Positions 23,096 through 30,754 of a stretch of 53,063 nucleotides of DNA are shown one piece after another. The notes below the pieces were generated by a model. The model did no database searches. It was not told the DNA's origin and saw only the letters and a list, made by a program, of their open reading frames with translations. How positions within the stretch are numbered: the stretch's first letter is position 1; every line of letters begins with the position of its first letter. Made by a program: the position numbers and the translations under genes. The DNA comes from Chloroflexota bacterium (GTDB taxonomy: Bacteria > Chloroflexota > Anaerolineae > Anaerolineales > Villigracilaceae), in the NCBI GenBank assembly GCA_024434165.1, contig QMIW01000020.1, positions 1 to 53,063 of the forward strand, written 5' to 3'.

Positions 23096-24109
23096 TTATT
23101 TCTCCTTCTCCCAGCGCTGGCGGTCTTTAGGCATATCGGGATCCAAATATTTCGGATGAACCTTCTCGAACACGCGGTGACCATGCGAAATCCACAAATC
23201 TGACGCAAGTTTTTGCGGATTACATGCCACCCCCTGCGCCGCGAAGTACTGACAGACGCGCGTCACATCGCGCTGGAAGATGCTCCACGAAGACGGGTTG
23301 GACTTCGGGATGACGACCTGCGGGAAGTCAATCAACTTGATGCCGCCGTCCCAATACAGGATGTTGTACGCTGAAAGGTCGCCGTGAACGCGGTCTTTCG
23401 AGAGCATGATGTCCATGTTTTGGATGACGCGCTCGAAGAGCGGTTTTGCTTCATCCCGCGCCAGGGCGATTTGACTGAGAGGCGGCGCAGGCGTCCCCCC
23501 ATCGCCGATGAACTCCATCAGGATGGCGTTTTTTTCTTTCGCGAACGGCTTGGGGACATCCGCGCCCGCCTTGTACAACATTTCCATTGTGACGAATTCA
23601 TACGCGATCCAGGATTGATGCCGCACCTCTTCGCCGTAACTGGTGCGCTTGATGATCGCATTGACGTCCGCTTCCTTCCACAGGGCTGTTCCATCCTCGT
23701 CCAGGTCCACGCGACCGACGCGGTACTGGGCATCGTTCTTGAGGCTGCGCAGCGAGCGCGGACGGTAGACCTTCGCGGCAAGCAGCGGCACATCCACGGC
23801 AGGACCCGGCTTGCAGAGATACACCGAGGCTTCCTTGCCAACCTTCACCTTTCGCATCACATCCGTGATCCAGCCGTGTGCGGCGATCTCTGCCAGGGAA
23901 TCCAGCAGCCAGACTTCCTCGAAGCGCGCGGCTTTGTAGGTGAATTTGAACTCCCGCGAAATCTCCTGCGCGCGGATGAATACCTTCGCATCCATCTCAC
24001 GCCGTTTCGATTCGCGCTTTTGTGCGACGCGCTTGTTACGCGGGCGGACGCCTCCGCCTTCCAAATCGTCGAGTTCCTCGAAATATTCGATATAGTCTTT
24101 CATATTCAT
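23096..24109 (-). CDS. RIO-family atypical protein kinase
   Basis: RIO1-like kinase fold. Visible parts are the shortened nucleotide loop GKEASVYLC, the ATP-anchoring Lys in AAKVYRPRSL, the catalytic HGDLSAYNIL and the metal-binding Asp in LIDFPQVV. Archaeal and eukaryotic RIO proteins mature ribosomes; the bacterial role is not established. The N-terminus is charged (EELDDLEGGGVRPRNKRV). The start at 24109 (or 24103) is chosen because AAGGTG precedes it and the family sequence begins there; the open frame extends upstream only through terminator sequence. The gene lies behind a 260-base attenuator-like leader. Confidence 0.9.
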   Translation of the reverse strand: MNMKDYIEYFEELDDLEGGGVRPRNKRVAQKRESKRREMDAKVFIRAQEISREFKFTYKAARFEEVWLLDSLAEIAAHGWITDVMRKVKVGKEASVYLCKPGPAVDVPLLAAKVYRPRSLRSLKNDAQYRVGRVDLDEDGTALWKEADVNAIIKRTSYGEEVRHQSWIAYEFVTMEMLYKAGADVPKPFAKEKNAILMEFIGDGGTPAPPLSQIALARDEAKPLFERVIQNMDIMLSKDRVHGDLSAYNILYWDGGIKLIDFPQVVIPKSNPSSWSIFQRDVTRVCQYFAAQGVACNPQKLASDLWISHGHRVFEKVHPKYLDPDMPKDRQRWEKEK

Positions 24110-24125
24110 TGTCGGTGAGCACCTT

Positions 24126-24159
24126 AAAACAAAAACCACAGGAAACGACATTCCTGCGG
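24126..24159 (-). terminator. Second terminator (T2) in the RIO kinase leader
   Basis: On the minus strand CCGCAGGAA, a short loop and TTCCTGTGG (nine pairs with one G-U) are followed by TTTTTGTTTT. It ends only a few bases before the Shine-Dalgarno of the RIO gene. Its 5' arm CCGCAGG is identical to the 5' arm of terminator T1, so the 3' arm of T1 can pair with it. Confidence 0.8.
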
Positions 24160-24163
24160 TCGG

Positions 24164-24216
24164 GCGTAACGCGGGATTCATCTCGCGGGGGTGCGCAAAA
24201 TGAATTTTGCGGTACG
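24164..24216. repeat. GATTCAT/GCGGTAC family repeat, copy 2
   Basis: CGTAACGC (24164-24171) and GCGGTACG (24209-24216) form imperfect inverted ends, with GGGATTCATCTCGCG and the hairpin CGCAAAAT-GA-ATTTTGCG inside. It lies between the two terminators of the RIO kinase leader and may act as a structured spacer. Confidence 0.65.
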
Positions 24217-24221
24217 GAGAA

Positions 24222-24251
24222 TCAAAAACCGCAGGCGGAGCGCGCCTGCGG
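24222..24251 (-). terminator. First terminator (T1) in the RIO kinase leader
   Basis: On the minus strand CCGCAGGCG, loop CGCTC, CGCCTGCGG (nine perfect GC-rich pairs), then TTTTTGA. It starts 20 bases after the stop of the 21-codon leader ORF and points toward the RIO gene, so it would stop transcription before the kinase. Confidence 0.85.
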
Positions 24252-24301
24252 CCGGACTTCACCGAACGGTCTTATGCCAACTCATACGCAGGAGGCGCGC
24301 T
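24239..24301 (-). promoter_or_regulatory. Antiterminator pairing in the RIO kinase leader
   Basis: Within the leader ORF the minus-strand segment AGCGCGCCTCCTGCG (24301-24287) is complementary to the 5' arm and loop of T1: AGCGCGCCT pairs with AGGCGCGCT (24247-24239) over nine bases, and GCG with CGC after a three-base bulge. This would destroy T1 and free its 3' arm CCTGCGG (24235-24229) to pair with CCGCAGG of T2 (24159-24153), destroying T2 too. The segment encodes Ser-Ala-Pro-Pro-Ala. Confidence 0.65.
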
Positions 24302-24337
24302 GAACAAATCAACAGTGGTTACCAAGATGGCTTGCAT
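24272..24337 (-). CDS. Candidate 21-codon leader peptide upstream of RIO kinase
   Basis: ATG at 24337 follows AAAGGAGG at the right distance (about nine bases). The peptide begins MQAILVTTVDLF and contains SAPPAY before a TAA at 24274. The strong ribosome site, the promoter 40 bases upstream and the terminator just downstream make translation likely. Codons 13-17 form one strand of the proposed antiterminator. A Pro-Pro-Ala motif is shared with the leader ORF at 4593. Confidence 0.65.
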   Translation of the reverse strand: MQAILVTTVDLFSAPPAYELA

Positions 24338-24376
24338 ATTTTCGAGCCTCCTTTCGCGGAATGAGATGATGCAGTC

Positions 24377-24406
24377 ATTTTACTTCCGCAATTCGATTCG
24401 CGTCAA
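24377..24406 (-). promoter_or_regulatory. Promoter of the RIO kinase leader
   Basis: Minus strand TTGACG (24406-24401), an 18-base spacer, TAAAAT (24382-24377). The start site would be near 24370, giving a leader of about 260 bases before the RIO start codon. Confidence 0.75.
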
Positions 24407-24506
24407 GCCCCGGTTTTGCCGAAAAAACGCGCCCGCCCACACGCCGAGGATGACGATCGCTCTGCCAGGCAAAAACAGCGGCGTGAAGGACAGCCGCCGC
24501 CGAAGA

Positions 24507-25592
24507 TCATTTCACATGGCGGTCGAAGAATAACTGTGTCTTCGCCATGAACTGGAACCAGGGATCGCCGATGAAGGAATGTTCCTCACCCTGAAAAGCA
24601 AGGAGCTCCGCATCCACGCCCGCTGCGAGGAACGCCTCATACATCTTCTTCGACCACTCCGGCGGTGTACCGGCGGAGGTCTTGCCGTCTTCCGTGCCGT
24701 AGGCGATGAGGACCGGCGCGCTGACGGAATCGAAATGGTAAAGGGGTGAGACCGCTCTCAGCATAACAGGGTCAGCCGCCGCGTCGAAGTAGGAGGCGAT
24801 TAAATCGGGCGGCGAATCCAGCGGGAGGACGTCCGATGAGTTGCACCCGAGCGCGAGTTCGCCCTCGTAGACATCTCCGACACAGCCGGGTCCCCAGCGT
24901 TCGATGATGTCGGCAAAATCGGCGCTGACCGACGAATATAACACGGCGGCTTTGATGCGCGAATCAATCGTCAATACCTTCAAGGTCACGCCGCCGCCCA
25001 TGCTGTGTCCCCACACGCCGATGCGTTCGGGGTCCGCTTCGGGAATGGACGGGAGCGCGTTCATCAGATTGACGACGTCAATCGCCAGCCCGGAATAAAA
25101 CAAACTCTCGCCCGTCTCCGAACCGCCCCAGGTGCGATAATCCGACGAGACGGTGAGATAGCCGCGGCGGTTGAGAAATTCGGCGGCGCGGTCGGTGCCG
25201 TCGCCGGATGCGTAAACGTAACGCGAAAAGAATCCGTGATTGAGCACAATGACCGGGTAAGGCGGCTCGCCGGCGGTTGGGATTTGCAGGATGCCGGTGA
25301 CGGTCAAGCCGCCGCTCGGATATTCGATCAGATAACGGGTGAAGTGCGGCGATTCGAGCAGGGTCTCCCGAACGGTGATCTTGCCGCGCTCGAAATCGTG
25401 TTCGCGCAAACCTTCGATGGTGTATGGCTGCATCGCCTGTTCGGTGGTGCGCGTGGCAGTGGGCGGCGGGGTTTTGGTTGGGGTCGGCGTATCGGGGACA
25501 ACCGTCAGGACCAACTGCGGGGTCGTGAGCGATTCAGCAGGCTGGCAAGCCGAGGCGAGCAGTGCAAAAACAATGAACGCAATTCTCTTCAT
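24507..25592 (-). CDS. Secreted alpha/beta hydrolase lipoprotein
   Basis: Signal peptide with lipobox ASAC (about residue 16), a TPTPTKTPPP linker, then an alpha/beta-hydrolase domain: oxyanion region VIVLNHGF, nucleophile elbow GHSMGGG, acid in AYGTEDGK and His in GEEHSF. The family includes acyl hydrolases and dipeptidyl-peptidase-like enzymes; the substrate is unknown. It is closely related to the gene immediately upstream (shared YTIxGLRExxF, RAAEFLxRRGYxTVSxDYRTWGG) and so arose by tandem duplication. Confidence 0.9.
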   Translation of the reverse strand: MKRIAFIVFALLASACQPAESLTTPQLVLTVVPDTPTPTKTPPPTATRTTEQAMQPYTIEGLREHDFERGKITVRETLLESPHFTRYLIEYPSGGLTVTGILQIPTAGEPPYPVIVLNHGFFSRYVYASGDGTDRAAEFLNRRGYLTVSSDYRTWGGSETGESLFYSGLAIDVVNLMNALPSIPEADPERIGVWGHSMGGGVTLKVLTIDSRIKAAVLYSSVSADFADIIERWGPGCVGDVYEGELALGCNSSDVLPLDSPPDLIASYFDAAADPVMLRAVSPLYHFDSVSAPVLIAYGTEDGKTSAGTPPEWSKKMYEAFLAAGVDAELLAFQGEEHSFIGDPWFQFMAKTQLFFDRHVK

Positions 25593-25598
25593 GGGATG

Positions 25599-26732
25599 CT
25601 ACTTTAAATTCTCGTCGAAAAATGCGGCTGCCTGTTCCATAAACAGCGTCCACGCATCGCCGGTAAACGAATGACGCTGCCCCTCATACACAAACAACTC
25701 CGCGCTCACGCCCGCATCCAGCAGCGCCTGATGCAGTTTATACGACCACTCCGGCGGGGTCGAGCCGATGTAGTCGCCGTCGGCGGAACCGATATGGATT
25801 TGGACGGGTACGGAGATCGAATCCAGGTGGTAGTATGGAGCGATCTCGCGCATCCTTTCTGGACTTTGTGCCGATTCCACATAAGCGGCAATGACCTCCG
25901 CTGGCAGCGACTCGGGAATCACATCCGCCGAGTTGCAGGTATTCAGCAATTCACCCGCGGCGATCTCGCCGATGCAGCCATAGCCCCAGCGCGCGATCAA
26001 GTCGGCATCGTCTGCCGAGTTGGGCGCATACAACACCGCCGCGCGGACAAGGGTCTCGATACGCTCTTCGCTGTCATTCAAGGCAACTCCGCCCTGAATG
26101 ACAAGAACTTTTGTGGTAATGCCCCCGCCCATGCTGTGACCCCACATCCCAACGCGGGATGTATCCGCCTGCGGGATGGAATCCAGCGAGGCAAGCAGGT
26201 TCATCACATCTGCTACCAAGCCCGTATGAAAGAACGAAGGACCGAGGTCCGAGCCGCCCCAAGTGCGGTAATCCGGCGAAACGGTGATGTACCCGCGCCG
26301 GGTCAGGAATTCCGCCGCGCGCTGGGAGCCGTCGCCTGAGGAATACTGGCTGCGCGGGTAAAAGCCGTGATTCATGACGATCACGGGAAAAGGTCCCTCC
26401 CCTGCCGGGAGGTTCAACACCCCCGTGATACGCAAGCCGTCCGATGGATAGGAAATCAAATAGGTGCTGAACTGGTCATTGAGGGCGATGCGTACATCCA
26501 ATGAAATCCCGCCGCCTGAAAATTCCCGTTCCCGCAAACCCGCGATGGTGTACGGGTACATCAGATGCGGCAGCGGCGTGGGCGTCGGTGCGGCGGTGGA
26601 GGTTGGGGTGAAGGCGGGCGTTGCGGCGGGAGAGATGATCGTAACAATGGGCGGTGGAAGGGTCGAGGTTAGCGCAGGTGCGGGAGCGGAACAGGCGGAA
26701 ATCAAAAATGCGAAAACCAGCAGGCGTTTCAT
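25599..26732 (-). CDS. Secreted alpha/beta hydrolase lipoprotein, paralogue
   Basis: Same architecture as its neighbour: lipobox ISAC, a Thr/Pro linker and a hydrolase domain with nucleophile GHSMGGG, acid in IGSADGD and His in GQRHSF. The gene ends seven bases before the neighbour starts, so they form one transcript. It carries a short insertion after the nucleophile strand (GGVALNDSEERIETLV) that the other lacks. The start at 26732 is chosen because it opens on the signal peptide MKRLLVFAFLISAC; the frame is open further upstream without family sequence. Confidence 0.9.
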   Translation of the reverse strand: MKRLLVFAFLISACSAPAPALTSTLPPPIVTIISPAATPAFTPTSTAAPTPTPLPHLMYPYTIAGLREREFSGGGISLDVRIALNDQFSTYLISYPSDGLRITGVLNLPAGEGPFPVIVMNHGFYPRSQYSSGDGSQRAAEFLTRRGYITVSPDYRTWGGSDLGPSFFHTGLVADVMNLLASLDSIPQADTSRVGMWGHSMGGGITTKVLVIQGGVALNDSEERIETLVRAAVLYAPNSADDADLIARWGYGCIGEIAAGELLNTCNSADVIPESLPAEVIAAYVESAQSPERMREIAPYYHLDSISVPVQIHIGSADGDYIGSTPPEWSYKLHQALLDAGVSAELFVYEGQRHSFTGDAWTLFMEQAAAFFDENLK

Positions 26733-27006
26733 GAAGGATATTTTACTGTAAGCCGCTCCACCGCTCCTTTTCGCCACCGAAAGAATGAAGCAAAAATATT
26801 CTATGCGTGTGACAAACGTTGTCCCTAACAAACGCACCGGGAAATACGAAATTCATTTAGGGAGAGTGCTCGAAGTAAAAAACTGGGATCGGAGAAAGGA
26901 ATGCCCAAGAAATGACGTGCCCGCTCGGAGGCTTCTTCGTGCGGGGGCAATACTTGCCATCATGACCACATTGGAAAAGCAAAAATGACTCTCGAAAATG
27001 GGGGAT
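26733..27006. other. Intergenic region without a supported gene
   Basis: A 67-codon plus-strand ORF (26785-26988) and a minus-strand ORF ending in it are open, but neither has a family pattern. A partial stem, GTGCCCGC with GCGGGGGCA, lies at 26918-26953. AAAGGAATGCCCAAGAAATGA near 26896 is only a three-codon ORF. Nothing here can be named. Confidence 0.4.
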
Positions 27007-27339
27007 TCACAAACTCGGCGCTTTCCACTTTTTGATGACCTCCGCAAACGGCGGGTTGATCTTCTTCTCCCGAAACGGATACCAGCCCAGTTCCCCGCGA
27101 ACGGCTTGTTCCTTCAACTCCGTCGAACCCCAGATCAGGGAGGCGCCTGCCGCGCCAAGCAGGGCAGACGCCCAATTGTTCGAGAGAAACAGCGAGCCGA
27201 GAACGCACGCCGCGCCGAGTCCCATCACGCAGGGCCACCACAGATATCCGAAATACCGTTCCCCGCGAATCACCCATACAAAGCCCAAACCAATTACAAA
27301 CAGGGTGGCAATGCCGATCCACAAGCCGAAGGTGTTCAT
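27007..27339 (-). CDS. DUF4491-family membrane protein
   Basis: About 110 residues with three membrane segments. It follows the DUF4491 pattern: FGLWIGIATLFVIGLG, an ERYFGYLWWP turn, ALLGAAGASLIWGSTELKEQ and a GWYPFREKK tail. Function of the family is unknown. Its ATG overlaps the stop of the upstream paralogue by four bases, so they are coupled. Confidence 0.8.
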   Translation of the reverse strand: MNTFGLWIGIATLFVIGLGFVWVIRGERYFGYLWWPCVMGLGAACVLGSLFLSNNWASALLGAAGASLIWGSTELKEQAVRGELGWYPFREKKINPPFAEVIKKWKAPSL

Positions 27340-27752
27340 TTTGCGCGCTCCTTCATCGAAGAAAGTTCTGCAGAGGTGTACGGTCTGCCGCGCGGGTCGC
27401 GGTCGAGCCAATCTATCGTTGTCGCTTCGGGATATTCCGCCAGAATCTTTGCGTGGCGCGGGTTATCCGGGTTGGCGGGCGCGTGTCCGTACTTGATGCG
27501 GTTTTGCTGGCGATAAAACTCGAGCGCATCCCAGAACAAGGTCACAGCGAGGATTCCGCCCGCCGTAGACAGGGGCAGGTTCGAGGTCAGAAACGATGCG
27601 GTCAAACATCCAACGCCGAGCAGAACGGCGGTCAGGGAGGGAATCCAAAGATGGACGACCCCGCGTTCGATCTTCCGAACCGAGACATGCCCCCACCATA
27701 TTCCAAGAAACGTCGCCAGCGCGGCGGCAAAACCGACATTATTGATTTCCAT
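27336..27752 (-). CDS. DUF4491-like membrane protein, paralogue
   Basis: Same three-segment layout as the gene it overlaps: FAAALATFLGIWWGH, then TAGGILAVTLFWDALEFYRQ and a polar tail, here longer (about 45 residues, ending SSMKERAK). Probably forms a heteromer with the neighbour, as the two are translationally coupled. AAGGTG precedes the ATG. Confidence 0.72.
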   Translation of the reverse strand: MEINNVGFAAALATFLGIWWGHVSVRKIERGVVHLWIPSLTAVLLGVGCLTASFLTSNLPLSTAGGILAVTLFWDALEFYRQQNRIKYGHAPANPDNPRHAKILAEYPEATTIDWLDRDPRGRPYTSAELSSMKERAK

Positions 27753-27944
27753 AAAACACCTTGATCGAAAATTTTATCGCGGGCATTGTGATATTGCGGA
27801 TGCAATATGTCCATTCTATGCGGTGACATCTTGCATGTTTATTCTCTCAGCAAACTCTCAATGAATTCTCCATAATCTATGTGTACATATCAATAAACGA
27901 AAATAAAATTCAATCCAGAGAGGAGAACCTAACAGGAGACTCAC

Positions 27945-29315
27945 ATGCATGTCGTTGTCATTGGCGGGGGAATCACAGGATTGAGCGCCGCGTGGGAATT
28001 GCAAAAACGCGGCGCAAGTTTCACCTTGCTGGAAGCCTCACACCGCTGGGGCGGAAAAATCGTTTCGAACACCCTTGATTGGAACGGCGCGAATTTTTTG
28101 GTCGAAGGCGGACCCGATACGCTCGTCACGCGCAAACCCGAAGCGTGGGATCTGGCGAACGAGTTGGGGATGCTCGACCAGATCGCAGACCCCGGCTCGG
28201 AGACGCGCGGCATTTACGTGCTGGATAACGCCTCGCTCCACCCGATCCCTGTTTCGCCGACCCGATTTTTCGCCACCCCGCTGCTGACCCTGCGCGGCAA
28301 ACTGCGCCTGTTGGCGGAACCGTTCCAACCCGCGCGCCGCGACGACGACGATGAATCGCTGGCGGATTTCGTGCGCCGCCGGCTGGGGCAGGAAGCATTG
28401 GACAAGTTCATCGGTCCTGTGTTGGGCGGAATTTACAACACCGACCCTGAAAAGCAAAGCATCCTGGTATCTTCGCCAATCATGCGCGAAATGGAAAGGG
28501 ACGGGGGCGGCTTGTTCGCAGGCGCATTGAAACGCGCCCTGCGCGGCGGGAAGAAGAGCAAAGCGCCGCGTTTCATCACATTCAAAAACGGACTGCAAGC
28601 CTTGAGCGACGAACTCGTCCGCCAACTGGCAGGCGACCTGCGGTTGAACGCGCGGGTGGAATCCGTGACGCGGGAGGGAGACCAATATCGCGTCTCCATG
28701 GCGGGCGGCAGCGAGATTCTGGCGGATGGGGTCATCCTGGCGGCGCTTGCGAACCAGGCGTCGGCGTTGATCGAGGATATTTCAGCGGAAGCAAGCCGCA
28801 GGTTAAGGGAGATGCGCCAGCAAAACATCGGCACGGTCTCGCTTGTGTACCGCGAGACGGACATTCCAGGGAAGCCGGTCATCAACGGGTTGATGATTCC
28901 CCGCCGCGAAAAGCGGATGATTGATGCGGTCACGTACACGTCGCGCAAAATGCCTGAAAGGTCGCCGGCGGGGTATACGGTGCTGCGGGTGTTCATCGGC
29001 GGAGGCGCGCCCGAGGTGGTGGAATATTCCGATGAAAGACTGATCGAGACGGTGAAAAAGGAACTCGCCGAACTGCTCGGCATCGCCGCCGCGCCGCAAA
29101 CATGGACGGTGTTCCGTTGGGAAGGCGGCTTTCCGCAGGCGGAGGCGGGACATTTGAAGCGGGTGGATGAAATCGAAAAACTTCTGCCGCCGGGGATTGC
29201 GCTGGCGGGCAGTTCGTATCGCGGAATCGCCGTACCGGATTGCATCCGCCAGGGACGCGAGGCAGCCGCAAAAATTGTTACGGCGTTGCGCTGTGAAGCA
29301 ATCTCGAAGGATTAA
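27945..29315 (+). CDS. hemY: Protoporphyrinogen/coproporphyrinogen oxidase, oxygen-dependent
   Basis: FAD enzyme of haem synthesis. The N-terminus has the dinucleotide fold VVIGGGITGLSAAWEL, followed by LLEAS and GGKIVS; the C-terminus has the second FAD motif in LAGSSYRGIAVPDCIRQGREAA. Length (456) is normal. Like other HemY/CgoX proteins it could oxidise protoporphyrinogen IX or coproporphyrinogen III; sequence alone does not say which. AGGAG precedes the ATG. The next gene is a PucC-family transporter 58 bases downstream on the same strand. Confidence 0.92.
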   Translation: MHVVVIGGGITGLSAAWELQKRGASFTLLEASHRWGGKIVSNTLDWNGANFLVEGGPDTLVTRKPEAWDLANELGMLDQIADPGSETRGIYVLDNASLHPIPVSPTRFFATPLLTLRGKLRLLAEPFQPARRDDDDESLADFVRRRLGQEALDKFIGPVLGGIYNTDPEKQSILVSSPIMREMERDGGGLFAGALKRALRGGKKSKAPRFITFKNGLQALSDELVRQLAGDLRLNARVESVTREGDQYRVSMAGGSEILADGVILAALANQASALIEDISAEASRRLREMRQQNIGTVSLVYRETDIPGKPVINGLMIPRREKRMIDAVTYTSRKMPERSPAGYTVLRVFIGGGAPEVVEYSDERLIETVKKELAELLGIAAAPQTWTVFRWEGGFPQAEAGHLKRVDEIEKLLPPGIALAGSSYRGIAVPDCIRQGREAAAKIVTALRCEAISKD

Positions 29316-29373
29316 ACGCTAAGGTTGTTTGGGGCTGCGCCTTTACAACGACATAAAAAACAAGGAGTTTATA

Positions 29374-30696
29374 ATGAAAATCGTTCGTTACCTCAACAAC
29401 TCAAGGCTGGCGTTCTTTTCGATTGCCTATGGCTTGAGCGGCGCGCTCATCGGGGGCACGCTGAACCGCATCATGATCGCGGATCTGGGGCTGCCCGCCT
29501 CGCTGGTGGCGTTCTTTTTCGCCATTCCGCTGCTGGTTTCGCCTGTGCGCGTGTGGCTGGGCTACCGCTCGGATGGATTCCCTCTCTTCGGGCGCAGACG
29601 CGAGCCATATATCGTGCTGGGTGCGCTGGCCATCGGGCTGGGAATCATCGCCGCGACCCATGCCGCAACGAAGATCGGACAAGTGAGCGCATTGTTCATC
29701 TTCAGCGGAATCCTTTCCTTCCTGTTGTACGGGCTGGGCCGCAATCTGGCGCACAACACCTACCAGGCGCTTATCACCGACCGCTACGACAAGCCTCAGC
29801 GCACGCGCGCGGTCACGTTCTATGAAGTCGCCACTTTGCTGGGAGCGGTCATGGGCGCGGGTTTCATCGGCAAGGCGCTCGAAGCGTACGAACCGGGGCG
29901 TCTCACCAGCGTGGCGGCGGGGGTCGCAGTCACGGTTTTTGCGCTGGCGGTCTTCGCGGCGGTCAACCAGGAGCCGCGCAATGCGGCAGCTCAAAACGCG
30001 ATGGAACGCGCGCGGCAAATTCCGTTCCAGAAGGTCTTGAAGGATGTTGTTTTTGCGGACAAACAAGTCCGCATCCTGTTCACGCTGGTCATCTTCACCT
30101 TCATTGGGACACTCGCGCAGGATGCCCTGCTCGAACCCTACGGCGGGCTGGTCCTCGGCATGAGCGTCGGCGACACGACCCGCCTCACGATGTACTGGGG
30201 TTTGGGCGTGCTGGCTTCGATGCTGCTTTCCGGCTTGTTCCTCATCAAGTGGCTGGGTTTTATGAAACTCATGCGCACAGGCATCGTTTTGAGCATCGCG
30301 GTCTTCATCGGCTTGATCGTCGTCGGCATGAGCGGGAATGCGGGCGTCTTCAAAAGCCTGGTCTTCGTGATGGGACTCGGCACCGGGCTGGCAGGCGCGG
30401 GGATGTTGAGCAGCATCATCACGTTTGCCACCCCCATCCGCGCCGGGATGCTGCTGGGTGTGTTCGGCGTGGCGAACATGGTCGGTCATGCCATTGGGAA
30501 TCTCATGGGCGGCGCCATCGTGGATGTGATGCGCCTCGCCACCGGCAGCGCGCTGGCAGCCTACTCCACCCTGTTCGGCATGGAAGCGGTCATGCTGTTC
30601 GCGGCGCTGTATCTCTCCACGAGGCTGGACGTGAACGCATCGCAGGCGTTTGTGGAGGAAAAGGAAGCGGTCGGCGCGGCAGCAAGCGCGGATTAA
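29374..30696 (+). CDS. PucC/BCD-family major facilitator protein
   Basis: About 12 membrane segments. The N-terminal signature of the PucC (bacteriochlorophyll delivery) family is present: FFSIAYGLSGALIGGTLNRI, then PVRVWLGYRSD and RREPYIVLG. In phototrophs PucC helps assemble light-harvesting complexes. No photosynthesis gene is in the window, so here it more likely moves a porphyrin, in line with the haem enzyme upstream. The start at 29374 follows AAGGAG; an ATG at 29329 lies in the same frame without a site. Confidence 0.88.
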   Translation: MKIVRYLNNSRLAFFSIAYGLSGALIGGTLNRIMIADLGLPASLVAFFFAIPLLVSPVRVWLGYRSDGFPLFGRRREPYIVLGALAIGLGIIAATHAATKIGQVSALFIFSGILSFLLYGLGRNLAHNTYQALITDRYDKPQRTRAVTFYEVATLLGAVMGAGFIGKALEAYEPGRLTSVAAGVAVTVFALAVFAAVNQEPRNAAAQNAMERARQIPFQKVLKDVVFADKQVRILFTLVIFTFIGTLAQDALLEPYGGLVLGMSVGDTTRLTMYWGLGVLASMLLSGLFLIKWLGFMKLMRTGIVLSIAVFIGLIVVGMSGNAGVFKSLVFVMGLGTGLAGAGMLSSIITFATPIRAGMLLGVFGVANMVGHAIGNLMGGAIVDVMRLATGSALAAYSTLFGMEAVMLFAALYLSTRLDVNASQAFVEEKEAVGAAASAD

Positions 30697-30748
30697 GAAA
30701 AAAGTTGGGGCGGCGCATACCCTATCGGGTACAAGTGCGCCGCCCCAA
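30697..30748. terminator. Convergent terminator
   Basis: TTGGGGCGGCGCA (30705-30717) and TGCGCCGCCCCAA (30736-30748) form a 13-bp stem; the inner TACCC / GGGTA can extend it. On the minus strand CTTTTTTCTT follows the stem, which suits the kinase-like gene at 30755-31444. On the plus strand AAAAAATTTT follows. It divides two convergent genes. Confidence 0.85.
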
Positions 30749-30754
30749 AAAATT

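Noticed and set aside
23096-24262. Longer RIO kinase start at 24262
   Set aside because: The extra 51 residues would be encoded by terminator and repeat sequence and lack a ribosome site; the start at 24109 fits the family.
26785-26988. 67-codon plus-strand ORF
   Set aside because: No family pattern, poor ribosome site, and composition like an intergenic region; kept only as part of a note on the gap.
29374-30696. PucC-like gene as proof of phototrophy
   Set aside because: No reaction-centre, antenna or bacteriochlorophyll gene is present in the window; a single PucC-family transporter is not enough.
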